Below, in pieces: positions 52,227 to 61,176 of a stretch of DNA of 64,000 bases (the stretch's first letter is position 1; each line of letters starts with the position of its first letter). The notes beneath the pieces are model-generated. The model saw nothing but the letters and a program-made list of their open reading frames with translations. It searched no databases and was not told the DNA's origin. The stretch comes from Sulfitobacter alexandrii (GTDB lineage Bacteria > Pseudomonadota > Alphaproteobacteria > Rhodobacterales > Rhodobacteraceae): the NCBI RefSeq assembly GCF_001886735.1, contig NZ_CP018076.1, positions 682,001 through 746,000 on the forward strand, given 5' to 3'. The position numbers were made by a program, and so were the translations under genes.

Positions 52227-53740
52227 CGATACAGCCAGACTTCACTCAAAGGTTCATCCCGAAGGCGCAGCTGCACGCGGAACTCGGCGGACTGCGCATC
52301 TTCTGGTTGAAATGTGAACGCCAGACGCGGACCGTTGGTTTCCGGGTTCCGCTGAATGATGCCGGGTGTCAGCGAAACTTCGCCGCCGCGCAGCACGACT
52401 TCGATCTCGGCAAGGTCTTCGGGCACGTCCGGACCGTCGGCAAAGTCGATCACGACGACGATGCCCCCTTCCATGCGTCCACCGATCGCCGTGTTGAGCA
52501 CCTTGACCGGGACGTCCGCCGTGACCGCCACGGGGTCAGCGCCCCAGTGCATGGTATAGCTCATCTGGTGTTCGGACCCGGCCGCCAGCGGCTTGGCCGG
52601 TCGCCAGAAGCTGACGATGTTGTCATAGATCTCGAGGTCGGCTGGGATTTCCACAAGGGTGACGGCACCGGGCCCCCAGTCTTCGCCGGGGGTGATCCAG
52701 ACCGCGGGCCGGTTATGGTAGAGTGCCTCGAGGTCGTTGAAATCCGAGAATTTCCGCTTGCGCTGAAGCAGCCCGAAGCCACGCGGGTTGTTGTCCACGA
52801 AACTGCTGATCTGCAGCGACAGGGGGTTGGACAGGGGCCGCCAGATCACCTCGCCGCCGCCGTTGTGCATCAGCAGCCCGTCGCTGTCGTGCACGGCCGG
52901 GCGGAAGTCGGAGAACCGCTGGCGCATGGTGTCGTCGAACAGGAACATCGAGGTGAGCGGCGCAATGCCCACGTGGGTCAGTTCCTCGCGGGCGAAAAGC
53001 GTCGCCCTGACCTTCATCTGCAGGACGGGGCCGTGGGTAATGTCGAACCGGTAGGCTCCGGTGCAGGACGGGCTGTCGAGCAGCGCGTGCAGAACGATGT
53101 TGGTGCTGTCCGCTGCGGGACGCTCCAGCCAGAAGGCCGTGAAATCGGGAAATTCCTCGCCCTCCGGGTCACCGGTCTTGAGCGCGAGCCCCCGCGCGGA
53201 CAGGCCATAGGTCTCACCATTGCCGATGCCCCGGAAATAGCTGGCCCCTTGGAATACCGCGTATTCCTGAAAGATGCCCTGTTTCTCCAGTTCCGCCCGC
53301 AGCCGCAGACCTGAATATCCCAGCGTTTCGTCCACCGGCAGGTCCGGAAACTGGTCCGTGGTGTCGAAGACGCCCATGTCGAAGGTAACGGGCCGTGCCG
53401 TCCCGTTCTCGACCACGTACATCGCCACGGCCTGTGGAAAGTATAGACCGGGAGGAAAGACATCGACCCGCTGCGGCGAGTCCGCGCCTTCCCAGAGCGC
53501 GTTGCGCCCGTCGAACCAGATCTGGCGATACTGGTCGTAGCTGAGGTCGCGCCACCCCTGCGGAATCACCGGGCGGGGCGTGTAGGGCTTTCCGGCGAGA
53601 ATGCGTGCACGATTCGTGACCGTGTCGGGGCCGAAGGGCGCGCCGGGTTCGCCCAGCGTCAGGCCCGGTTCCTCGGACGAGGCGGCGCTGGGCAGGGCGG
53701 CCAGCGCCGCCAGCATTTTCAGAACGTCACGTCGGATCAT
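52211..53740 (-). CDS. Periplasmic glucan biosynthesis protein (OpgG/OpgD family)
   Basis: The 509-aa protein starts MIRRDVLKMLAALAALPSAA, a twin-arginine-type signal like that of OpgD, followed by the OpgG beta-sandwich (SYDQYRQIWF, LYFPQAVAMYVVENG, GYSGLRLR, ASYFRGIG, TSMFLFDDTMRQRFSDFRPA). It acts in the periplasm on the nascent glucan backbone, either branching or trimming it. OpgG and OpgD are not distinguishable here except for the Tat signal, which favours OpgD. It sits between opgC and opgH with overlaps. Confidence 0.92.
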   Translation of the reverse strand: MIRRDVLKMLAALAALPSAASSEEPGLTLGEPGAPFGPDTVTNRARILAGKPYTPRPVIPQGWRDLSYDQYRQIWFDGRNALWEGADSPQRVDVFPPGLYFPQAVAMYVVENGTARPVTFDMGVFDTTDQFPDLPVDETLGYSGLRLRAELEKQGIFQEYAVFQGASYFRGIGNGETYGLSARGLALKTGDPEGEEFPDFTAFWLERPAADSTNIVLHALLDSPSCTGAYRFDITHGPVLQMKVRATLFAREELTHVGIAPLTSMFLFDDTMRQRFSDFRPAVHDSDGLLMHNGGGEVIWRPLSNPLSLQISSFVDNNPRGFGLLQRKRKFSDFNDLEALYHNRPAVWITPGEDWGPGAVTLVEIPADLEIYDNIVSFWRPAKPLAAGSEHQMSYTMHWGADPVAVTADVPVKVLNTAIGGRMEGGIVVVIDFADGPDVPEDLAEIEVVLRGGEVSLTPGIIQRNPETNGPRLAFTFQPEDAQSAEFRVQLRLRDEPLSEVWLYRWTAT

Positions 53741-54993
53741 GATGCGGCTTTCTTCTGACGCCAGGGCTGTGACTTGAACCAGCCCGCGCCATAAGCGACG
53801 GCGACCAGCAGCACGCAGCCAAGGAGGTTCACGGCAAGGGTGGTGAAAACGTCACGCCCGGCCACGTCCATGACAAAGCCGAGGACACGGGCGGTGAACA
53901 TGCTGAATACGAAGACGGCGAGGCTTTGCTGACCGACCTTGAGGATCACGGTCACGAGGCCCTCCCACAGTCGCGAAAGGGCACCGCTGCCGCGCGCCAG
54001 CAGGTTTTCGCCCCGGTCCCCGGCAATCACCCAGAAGACGTAGGCGAGGCTGAGGAAATGCACGTAGCGCAGGATCGCGAAGTCGGACTTGTCGAAAAGG
54101 GCCGCGTTGGCCTCGCGCCAGTCGGCGGCCCATTCCAGCCCGAGAACGCGCACGCCGATGTTCGACAACGGGATGTTGGCGAGGACAAGGAAAGTCGCAA
54201 GGGCAAAGAGCCCGGCGCTGACCGGCGGTTTCGGCAGCCATCCCCGCATGAAGGCGAAGCCGGTGAAGAAGATCAGCTGCCAGCCGAAGGGATTGAAGAA
54301 CCAGCTACGGTCGCTCCAGGGTTCTGCGGGGAATTCCAGATGCCACGCGCCCAATCCCAGCGCCTGCAGCAGGGCGTCCTGAGCCAGCAGCCATGTGACG
54401 ATGACAAAGGCCGCGACAAGGCGCAGGTCGACCTTGGCCAGTGCCATGACCACCGGCATCAGCAGCAGAACGATCATGTACATGGGCAGGATGTCGAAAT
54501 AGTTCGGGACATAGCTAAGTGTCATGAAGGACAGCAGGATATTCGGATTCTCCCACTTGTCGCTCTCGACAAAAACCGGCCAGAGATTCAGCTGGCCCCA
54601 GTAGTTCTCTCCGGTGATGTCGAGATCGGTCAGATAGACCGTCATCGCCAGAGTGGCCACGAACAGCCCCACGTGCGCCCAGTAGACCTGCCAGACACGG
54701 AACAGCACCCGCGCCGTCCCAAGCACCCAGCCGACGCGGGCAAAGGCCCCGCCAAAGGCGATGGCCGAGGCCATTCCCGAGCAGAACACGAAGATTTCGG
54801 TCGCGTCGGAAAAACCCCAGCGCGCGGGAATCCAGAGCGTCAGCAGGTTGCCGGGGGTATGGGCAAACAGGATGATGAACATCGCGATCCCGCGAAAGAA
54901 GTCGAGCCGCAGGTCGCGGACCCGCACGGGAGACCTCTCGCCCAGGGCGGTGACCGGGCGGGAGGGGAACTTGTCGGTGTCGGCGATGGTCAT
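53737..54993 (-). CDS. opgC: OpgC-like membrane acyltransferase for periplasmic glucans
   Basis: The 418-aa integral membrane protein has about ten helices and the OpgC-family start RDLRLDFFRGIAMFIILFAH, with SDATEIFVFCSGMA and LSYVPNYFDILPMYMIVLLL. OpgC succinylates or otherwise substitutes the glucan. It is first in the opgC-opgG/D-opgH operon and overlaps the next gene by ATGA. The operon runs from 54993 to 50328. Confidence 0.9.
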   Translation of the reverse strand: MTIADTDKFPSRPVTALGERSPVRVRDLRLDFFRGIAMFIILFAHTPGNLLTLWIPARWGFSDATEIFVFCSGMASAIAFGGAFARVGWVLGTARVLFRVWQVYWAHVGLFVATLAMTVYLTDLDITGENYWGQLNLWPVFVESDKWENPNILLSFMTLSYVPNYFDILPMYMIVLLLMPVVMALAKVDLRLVAAFVIVTWLLAQDALLQALGLGAWHLEFPAEPWSDRSWFFNPFGWQLIFFTGFAFMRGWLPKPPVSAGLFALATFLVLANIPLSNIGVRVLGLEWAADWREANAALFDKSDFAILRYVHFLSLAYVFWVIAGDRGENLLARGSGALSRLWEGLVTVILKVGQQSLAVFVFSMFTARVLGFVMDVAGRDVFTTLAVNLLGCVLLVAVAYGAGWFKSQPWRQKKAAS

Positions 54994-55012
54994 GTCGTCA
55001 GAAGTCTCGATG

Positions 55013-56362
55013 CTATTGTGCGGGGATACGTCGAAGGTGCGAAAGCTGCTCTAGCCGGCTTTCGGCAAAACGATCCGCATGCCCTGCACGCAGCGCCAGC
55101 CGGTCCAGAAGGATCTGCTCCGTCGCGTCGAGATGGCCCGCGCGCAAACCCGCGTCAATGGTCATTCTTTCGAAAACATCGCGTTGCGCGTGACTTCCGC
55201 CGATGCTCTGCAGTTTCGGTCGTGCGGTACTCAGATTCAGGAAAGCGGCGCTGTAGCGGCCTTCGGAAAAGGCGGTAAGCCCGGCAAGTGCCGAGAGGCC
55301 CGGATCGGCCACACGTACGGCCATGTCACCCGATTTCGCGGCGTCGCGGGCAAAGCGGGCCGCCATGTCCTGCATGGCGCGCCGCTTGTCCGCGCCGGCC
55401 AGCGCAAGCTGATAGTGCAGATCGGCAAAGACGACACAGCCATCGTCGATGCGGTGGACCGCGAGGTCGCCCAGTTCCTCCCAGCGGTCGCCCACGTCCA
55501 CCCCTTCGAGCTGCAGCCGCATCAGCAGCGACGTGGCGTTGGCGATGTCGCGGTAGTCGTCGGTGCGCTCCGCGCGGATGCGGGTATCGTAGAGCGAGAG
55601 CGCCACGTCGGTCTCGCCCCGGTCAAGATGCAGCAGCGCCTTGTGCCACCAGACGTGATAGCGGAAATTGTTGCTCCCGTCCCAGGCACCGCGGAAAGTC
55701 TCGATCAGCGCGATCCCGGCCTCGGGTTCGCTGCGCATGTCATGGACATGGGCCACCGCGTGCAATCCCCATGCATCGTCGGGCGCAAGGGTCAGCCCGG
55801 CACGGCCAGCCCGTTCCGCCGCCGCATAGGCGCCCGTCTCCTCGAGTGTGAAGGCATGGCATCCCATCAGGTAGCCGCGCAGCGGATGGTCGGCGCCGTG
55901 GGCGGGCAACACCCGTTCGACGGACGCGCGCATGCCCGCCGCATCGCCCAGAATGAACCGGATGCCATGACTTGCCTTGGCGCTCAGTGTATCCTGCGGC
56001 CAGTGCTGCATGACCGTTTCAAGGGCAGCGACCGCGCCGGTCGGACTGTCCGCCAGCCACTGGTCCAGCGCGTCCAGCCAGCCCCGTTCCCGGGCCGATG
56101 GCGGACAGTCGCGGGCCGCCGCGTGCGCCGCCGTCCGGGCGTCCTCGGCCACCTGCCACATCTCGGCCCGGCCCAGCATCAGCGCGAAGAGACCGCGCGC
56201 GGCATGACCCATGGCGAACTGCGGCGCGGCATCGAGGGTATCGGCAAGGTGCTGCGGTGTCGAAGGCTTGTGCGCGAGAAAGGCGCGGATCATCGCGTTC
56301 CAGCTGCCCATCTCGTCGGGGCCGGACAGCGCCACGGGGGCATCGCAGATATCGTGGTTCAT
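55013..56362 (-). CDS. TTC38-like tetratricopeptide repeat protein
   Basis: The 449-aa soluble protein is built of TPR-like helical hairpins (MGHAARGLFALMLGRAEMWQ, ERGWLDALDQWLADSPTGA, DDAWGLHAVAHVHDM) and matches the bacterial relatives of human TTC38 in length and in the conserved AVAHVHDM and FRYHVWWHKALLHLDRG blocks. No catalytic motif is visible; the function of the family is unknown. The 197-bp spacer 56363-56559 upstream probably holds its promoter; I see nothing else in it. Confidence 0.85.
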   Translation of the reverse strand: MNHDICDAPVALSGPDEMGSWNAMIRAFLAHKPSTPQHLADTLDAAPQFAMGHAARGLFALMLGRAEMWQVAEDARTAAHAAARDCPPSARERGWLDALDQWLADSPTGAVAALETVMQHWPQDTLSAKASHGIRFILGDAAGMRASVERVLPAHGADHPLRGYLMGCHAFTLEETGAYAAAERAGRAGLTLAPDDAWGLHAVAHVHDMRSEPEAGIALIETFRGAWDGSNNFRYHVWWHKALLHLDRGETDVALSLYDTRIRAERTDDYRDIANATSLLMRLQLEGVDVGDRWEELGDLAVHRIDDGCVVFADLHYQLALAGADKRRAMQDMAARFARDAAKSGDMAVRVADPGLSALAGLTAFSEGRYSAAFLNLSTARPKLQSIGGSHAQRDVFERMTIDAGLRAGHLDATEQILLDRLALRAGHADRFAESRLEQLSHLRRIPAQ

Positions 56363-56559
56363 TCAGCTTCGCCTTCAGGTCCGTTTTCGGGTGCCCATAC
56401 CTTACCTTCCAACGGGCAATCCCGGGCAGCACATGGCCGTGTCACACGTCAACGTGAAGCTGATACTCGGTTCCGTGAGGCAATGTGACAAATCCCGCCG
56501 AAATGAACCTGTGGTTGAGCGATTTACCGCGCAAATTCCCGGCATGGCAGAAGCTCTGC

Positions 56560-57750
56560 CTAGTCCTGCAACAAATCGCCGCCAAATTCGGCAATGATCT
56601 CATCGGTATCCTGCCCGAAGCGCGGCGGAGGCCGGTCGTAACGAACCGGCGTTGCCGACATCTTGAGCGGATTGCCAAGCAGGCGCACCAGCCCGCCGGC
56701 CACGTCGCCCGCGGGGATCTCGACAACCGCGCCGCGCGCCTTTGCCTGGGACGATTCCAGCGCTTCGGAAATGGTGTTGATCGGTCCGCAGGGCACGCCC
56801 GCCGCCTGCAGCCGTTCGAGCAGTTCGGCCTTTTGCCTGTTCCGCAGGACCGGCGCGATTTCCGCCATCAGGGCCGTGCGGTTCTCGATCCGCCTGAGGT
56901 TGGTGGAAAAGCGGTCCTCCTGCGCAAGACCCACCGTATCGCAGAAGCGGGCGAACTGCGCGTCGTTCCCCACCGCCAGCAGGATGTGACCATCGGCGCA
57001 TTCGAAGGCGTCATAGGGCACGATGTTGGGGTGCGCGTTGCCGCGCCGTTCCGGCAGGGTGTTCGACGTCAGGAAGTTCGTGCCCTCGTTGACCAGCCAT
57101 GCCATGGCGCTGTCCACAAGGGCGAGGTCGATGTGCTGCCCTTCGCCCGTGGCATCGCGGTGGCGCAGGGCGGCAAGGATGCCGATGGCCGCGTACATGC
57201 CGCACATCACGTCCGCGATACCGACACCGACCTTCATCGGAGCGCCGTCCGGCTCTCCGGTGATCGACATGATCCCGCCGAAACCCTGCGCCATCAGGTC
57301 ATATCCCGGTCTGGCACTGTTCGGCCCATCCTGGCCGAAGCCGGAGATTGAACAGTATACAAGGCCGGGATGCCGTGCGCGCAGCGTGGCGTGGTCGAGC
57401 CCGTATTTCTTGAGCCCGCCGGGTTTGAAATTTTCCACGACCACATCCGCCCGGGTCACCATCCTGTGCAGAATGGCCTGTCCTTCGGGCGTGGCGATGT
57501 CGAGCGCGACGGATTTCTTGTTGCGGTTCGCGGCCATGAAATAGGCCGAAAGGTCCGTCCTGTTGCCGTCGCGGTCCAGGGCATAGTTCGGCCCCCACCC
57601 ACGGGTGTCATCGCCGCGCGTGCCGGGATGCTCGACCTTGATTACCGTGGCGCCGAGATCGCCAAGCAGCTGCGTGCAAGTCGGCCCGGCAAGGATCCGG
57701 CTGAGATCGAGCACGAAGATGCCGTCGAGGGCCCCCTTAGATCCGGCCAT
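56560..57750 (-). CDS. CaiB/BaiF family III CoA-transferase
   Basis: The 396-aa protein has the family III pattern: LDLSRILAGPTCTQLLGDLG, VIKVEHPGTRGDDTRGWGP, FKPGGLKKYGLD, GYDLMAQGFGGIMS and the catalytic aspartate in VGVGIADVMCGMYA. Such enzymes move CoA between organic acids through an aspartyl-CoA thioester. Its start overlaps the TPP-enzyme stop by 14 bp, so the two act together. The pairing recalls formyl-CoA transferase with oxalyl-CoA decarboxylase, but the acid here cannot be named. Confidence 0.9.
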   Translation of the reverse strand: MAGSKGALDGIFVLDLSRILAGPTCTQLLGDLGATVIKVEHPGTRGDDTRGWGPNYALDRDGNRTDLSAYFMAANRNKKSVALDIATPEGQAILHRMVTRADVVVENFKPGGLKKYGLDHATLRARHPGLVYCSISGFGQDGPNSARPGYDLMAQGFGGIMSITGEPDGAPMKVGVGIADVMCGMYAAIGILAALRHRDATGEGQHIDLALVDSAMAWLVNEGTNFLTSNTLPERRGNAHPNIVPYDAFECADGHILLAVGNDAQFARFCDTVGLAQEDRFSTNLRRIENRTALMAEIAPVLRNRQKAELLERLQAAGVPCGPINTISEALESSQAKARGAVVEIPAGDVAGGLVRLLGNPLKMSATPVRYDRPPPRFGQDTDEIIAEFGGDLLQD

Positions 57751-59353
57751 CGTAGGCCCCCCTGTCGATGATGGCGGCGATGACGGTGAACCTGTCGGCG
57801 TTCAGGGCGCTTGTCAGCGCTTCTTCCAGCGCGGCACGGTCATGGACCGTAACGCCGTTGCCGCCAAAGGCGACCCCCATCGCGGCAAAGTTGTGCCGGG
57901 CAAAATCCACGCCGGCGTTGTGCAACTGGCGTTCGCGCTGCTTTTTCTCGATGAGCGCAAGCGACGCGTCCACGAACACCACGAAAATCGGGGCAAGATC
58001 CAGTTCGGCGGCGGTGGCCAGTTCGCCCGCCACCATCAGGAACCCCGCATCGCCCGAGAAGGAAACCACCGGCCGGTCGGAATTCGCCAGCTTCGCGCCG
58101 ATGGCCAGAGGCACCGCGCAGCCCATGGTGCACAGGGCGGAGGATTGCAGCAGGGTGCGCGGGGCGGGGCACTCCCACATCTGGCTCAGCAGGATGCGGT
58201 GGGCGCCGCTGTCCACGGTGGCAATCGTGTCTAGGGGCAGCACGGCGCGGCAGGTGTCGATGACGGCGGCGGGCCCCCAGTCCTCGTGCCGGGGAAATGC
58301 CGTGGCGAGCGTCGCCTTGAGGCTGTCAATCTCGCCGTTCGCCCAGGTGTCGCGCCCCGTGACGCCTTCGGCCAGCGCCTCCAGCGTCGGTGTGCAGTCG
58401 GTGACAAAGTTCAGCGTGGCCTGGTGCATGTAATGGTGGTTCGGCACGGCGGTGATGTCGATCACGCGCTGCCGCTCCGGATTCCAGACGTCTTTCCAGC
58501 CGGGCCGCATTTCGATCGGGTCGTAGCCGACACAAAGGATCAGGTCCGCGGACTGGACAAACGGCAGAAGGTGACGGTCCGCCAACGGCGACAGTCCCGC
58601 GCCGCCAAGGGACATCGCGTGATCCTCGGGCAGGATCCCCTTTGCCTTGTAGGTGGTGATGACCGGAACGCGGCGGTCCTCGGCAAAGGCGCGCACCGCT
58701 GCCTCGGCCCGCTGGTTCAGGGCATCGACGCCGACGATCATGACCGGTCTTTCCGCCTGCGCCAGCCACTGTCTGGCCTCGGCCAGGTCGGTCCCGTGCG
58801 GCGCACGGACCGAGGCCGGCGCACGCGGGGCAGGGGCGCGCGCCGGCACCTGCGCGTCCGCGACCGAGATCGGCACATCGATATGGACCGGGCCGTGACG
58901 GCCCTCTGTCGCGATGGCCACCGCCTTGTCCGCGATCAGGTGGGCGGCGCCCGCGTTCAGCGTGAACTGCGCTTTCGTGAGCGGCCTGAGCACGGCGGCC
59001 TGGTCCAGCACCTGGTGGGTGTAGCTTTGCGCCTCGTCCGCGTCCATGCAGCCCGACAGCACGATCAGCGGCACCTGGTCCTGAAGCGCGTTGGCGACCG
59101 TGTTCACCCCGTTCAGCACGCCCGGACCGATCGTCCCCACGAGGATCGCCGGGGCGCCATCGACGTGATGCACGCCTTCGGCCATGAACCCGGCGGCATT
59201 CTCGTGTTTCGCGAGGACGAAGCGGATACCGGCGCGTTCAAGCGCGTCTATCAGGGTCAGCACCTCGCCGCCCGGCATGCCGAAGGCCGTGCGGCAGCCC
59301 GCGGCAAAGAGGCGGCGGGCCAGCGCATCGGCGGCACGGATGGTTTCGGTCAT
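57737..59353 (-). CDS. Thiamine-diphosphate-dependent enzyme (acetolactate-synthase-like)
   Basis: The 538-aa protein has the three domains of the family: the catalytic Glu51 in AKHENAAGFMAEG, a central domain, and a C-terminal cofactor domain with GDAGFLM (Asp435). The usual metal-ligand Asn about 26 residues on reads Val461-Asp462 (FVVFVDASLALIEKKQ). The Asp may serve as ligand instead. These enzymes decarboxylate 2-oxo acids or acyl-CoAs. GGAGAACC precedes the ATG; a start 12 codons upstream is unlikely. Partner of the CoA-transferase encoded downstream. Confidence 0.85.
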   Translation of the reverse strand: MTETIRAADALARRLFAAGCRTAFGMPGGEVLTLIDALERAGIRFVLAKHENAAGFMAEGVHHVDGAPAILVGTIGPGVLNGVNTVANALQDQVPLIVLSGCMDADEAQSYTHQVLDQAAVLRPLTKAQFTLNAGAAHLIADKAVAIATEGRHGPVHIDVPISVADAQVPARAPAPRAPASVRAPHGTDLAEARQWLAQAERPVMIVGVDALNQRAEAAVRAFAEDRRVPVITTYKAKGILPEDHAMSLGGAGLSPLADRHLLPFVQSADLILCVGYDPIEMRPGWKDVWNPERQRVIDITAVPNHHYMHQATLNFVTDCTPTLEALAEGVTGRDTWANGEIDSLKATLATAFPRHEDWGPAAVIDTCRAVLPLDTIATVDSGAHRILLSQMWECPAPRTLLQSSALCTMGCAVPLAIGAKLANSDRPVVSFSGDAGFLMVAGELATAAELDLAPIFVVFVDASLALIEKKQRERQLHNAGVDFARHNFAAMGVAFGGNGVTVHDRAALEEALTSALNADRFTVIAAIIDRGAYDGRI

Positions 59354-59408
59354 GGGCGGTGGTTCTCCGGCAGGTGACGACATCATCAACCACGGCCGGA
59401 GAAGCGGT

Positions 59409-59421
59409 GCAATTCAATTGC
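59409..59421. promoter_or_regulatory. Inverted repeat upstream of the TPP-enzyme operon
   Basis: GCAATT-C-AATTGC is a perfect short inverted repeat in the 106-bp spacer between gcrA and the TPP-enzyme gene, about 56 bp before that ATG. It is a candidate operator. The spacer also contains a GC-rich stem (59446-59472) overlapping the gcrA stop, possibly its 3' structure. Confidence 0.35.
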
Positions 59422-59459
59422 GCGTTGGGTTTGTTGCAGGCCGATCCGGCGCCCGCCGG

Positions 59460-60032
59460 TCAGCGGCGCCGGTCGCGGCGTGCGGACATCGGCTGGAACG
59501 CGACGCCGACGTGTGCCTCGCAATAGGGCTTGCCCTGCTTGACCGGCAGGCCGCAGAACCAGAAATCTTCGGTCGCGGGGTCGCCGACCGGCCATTTGCA
59601 GGTGCGTTCGGTCAGGTCCATCAGGCCGATCCGCTTGGCCTTCTTCTCGACCTCGTTGACCTTCGCCAGGGCTTCGGGGCTGATCTCGTTCGCCGAGGGC
59701 TGCGGCGGCAGCGGCTGGCCCGCCGGAATGATCTGCTTGCGCGCAGGCAGGGTCGGCTTTGCCGGTGTCGCCGCCTCGGTCTTCATTTCGGGCTTCTCGG
59801 CTTTCGCCGCCGCCTTGGGCTTCGGCTCGGGCTTGGGCTTGGGTTCGGGCTTGGCCGCCGGCGGGTTCGCCGCCGTGCCCGACGCGGCACGGTTGGACAG
59901 TCCAAGGCGGTGAACCTTGCCGATCACGGCATTCCGGGTCACGCCGCCCAGTTCCTTGGCGATCTGGCTGGCGGACTGGCCTTCGCCCCACATCTTCTTC
60001 AGCGTCTCTACACGCTCATCGGTCCAGGACAT
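59460..60032 (-). CDS. gcrA: GcrA cell-cycle regulator
   Basis: The 190-aa protein has the N-terminal GcrA helix-turn-helix (MSWTDERVETLKKMWGEGQS, then ASQIAKELGGVTRNAVIGKV and HRLGLSNR), a long Lys/Pro/Ala-rich linker, and the conserved C-terminal block LTERTCKWPVGDP with DFWFCGLP and YCEAHVGVAF, which contacts sigma70. GcrA activates promoters carrying CcrM-methylated GANTC sites and is an alphaproteobacterial marker. A hairpin with a T-run precedes its start. Confidence 0.95.
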   Translation of the reverse strand: MSWTDERVETLKKMWGEGQSASQIAKELGGVTRNAVIGKVHRLGLSNRAASGTAANPPAAKPEPKPKPEPKPKAAAKAEKPEMKTEAATPAKPTLPARKQIIPAGQPLPPQPSANEISPEALAKVNEVEKKAKRIGLMDLTERTCKWPVGDPATEDFWFCGLPVKQGKPYCEAHVGVAFQPMSARRDRRR

Positions 60033-60049
60033 GGCAGGTTTCCCCAGTT

Positions 60050-60079
60050 AAAAAGCGGCCCTTCTTCAGTGGCCGCTTT
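60050..60079 (-). terminator. Terminator-like hairpin in the gcrA leader
   Basis: On the minus strand AAAGCGGCC-N10-GGCCGCTTT is a 9-bp stem followed by a run of five T. The run ends 17 bp before the gcrA ATG. It may end transcription of the upstream transporter gene, but a promoter-like sequence lies upstream of it, so it could be an attenuator in the gcrA leader. Confidence 0.65.
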
Positions 60080-60096
60080 GTCAAAGTCAGGCCCCT

Positions 60097-60124
60097 ATTC
60101 TAATCACTCCTCTGACGGGTGCAA
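60097..60124 (-). promoter_or_regulatory. Candidate gcrA promoter upstream of the hairpin
   Basis: On the minus strand TTGCAC (60119-60124), a 16-bp spacer and TAGAAT (60097-60102) resemble a housekeeping promoter. Initiation near 60090 would place the 60050-60079 hairpin inside the 5' leader of gcrA. Confidence 0.5.
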
Positions 60125-60135
60125 GGGAGGAAGCG

Positions 60136-61044
60136 TCACACGGCCGTCGTGGGCCGGGGCGGTTGCGGTTTCTGCCGTGCCTCCCGCAGGGCCAGGAGGA
60201 CGGCGCCGGCAATGATGATGGCAGCGCCGACAACGGATACCGCGTCCGGCACCACGCCGAAGAAGGCCAGGTCGTAGAGCGCCGCGAAAATGAGGGTGCC
60301 GTAGCTGAACGGCGCGACGAAGCTTGCGTCGGCCCGCGCCATGGCGTTCACGAAACAGGCCTGCGCCAGCGCCATGCAGAAGCCGATCCCGGCCAGGATA
60401 CCCCATTGGGCGGCGGTCGGCGGCTGCCAGACAGGCAGCACGGCCAGCGTCGCGATGCAAAGGCCGATGAGGTTGTTGAACAGCAGGATCTGGAACGGGT
60501 TCTCGCGCCGCGCCAGCTTCTTGATGAAGATCAGCTCCACGCCCATGACCATCGCCGCGGCCAGTGCCAGAAGGGCGGCGGGCTGGAAACTTTCCGGCGT
60601 GGGCCGCAGCAGCACCGCCGCGCCGACAAGGGCCATGACCGCGGCGAACCAGCGGATCGGACCGACCCGTTCGCCCAGCAGCGGGATCGCGAGCATCATC
60701 GCGAAGACCGGGTTGAGAAATGAAATGGCCGTGGCGTCTGCCAGCGGGATGAAGGCGACCGCCGCGAAGATCAGCGTGATCCCGCCCCAGCCGCAGGCCG
60801 TGCGCGCGACGTGCAGCCCCCAGTGCGGCCGCGCGAGCACGGGACGCAGCACCAGCGCGGCGGTGCCGACCGCGACGAAGGCAAAGAGAAACCGCCCATG
60901 GCTGATCTGAAGGGCGGGCAGCGGCGCGCCGAAGGTATCGCCGCCCAGTGTCTTGGCCATCAGCGTGCAGGCGGCGAGAAAGGCCGTCGCCACCCCGATC
61001 AAACCGGCGGCAAGTGCGTTGTTCTGGACCCGTGCCTGATACAT
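60136..61044 (-). CDS. DMT-superfamily (EamA) transporter
   Basis: The 302-aa protein has ten helices in two EamA repeats (VAFIPLADATAISFLNPVFA, SFVAPFSYGTLIFAALYDLA). The start at 61044 is followed directly by MYQARVQNNALAAGLIGV; an upstream in-frame start lacks ribosome-binding support. Substrate unknown; it is a paralogue of the transporter at 18080-19060. It is divergent from the argD leader. Confidence 0.87.
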   Translation of the reverse strand: MYQARVQNNALAAGLIGVATAFLAACTLMAKTLGGDTFGAPLPALQISHGRFLFAFVAVGTAALVLRPVLARPHWGLHVARTACGWGGITLIFAAVAFIPLADATAISFLNPVFAMMLAIPLLGERVGPIRWFAAVMALVGAAVLLRPTPESFQPAALLALAAAMVMGVELIFIKKLARRENPFQILLFNNLIGLCIATLAVLPVWQPPTAAQWGILAGIGFCMALAQACFVNAMARADASFVAPFSYGTLIFAALYDLAFFGVVPDAVSVVGAAIIIAGAVLLALREARQKPQPPRPTTAV

Positions 61045-61130
61045 GGGCCTGCTATGGCCGCAACGCGATGTCGAGGCAAGCCGTCTTTTGGGGCTGGGCA
61101 AACGCCTCCGCGCTGCATAGAAAACACCCC

Positions 61131-61175
61131 ATGATCACCTTGCGACATATCCCGTCACGACGACGCCGCGGCTGA
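61131..61175 (+). CDS. Arginine-rich leader peptide upstream of argD-argF
   Basis: A 14-codon ORF encodes MITLRHIPSRRRRG, with four consecutive arginine codons (CGA CGA CGC CGC) and a fifth earlier, ending in TGA. It lies 128 bp before argD in the otherwise gene-free stretch 61045-61303. No Shine-Dalgarno is seen; a TAGAAA at 61118-61123 would start RNA almost at the ATG, as in leaderless trp leader RNAs of rhizobia. Ribosome stalling at the Arg run when charged tRNA-Arg is scarce would couple arginine supply to argD transcription (inference). Confidence 0.7.
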   Translation: MITLRHIPSRRRRG

Positions 61176-61176
61176 A

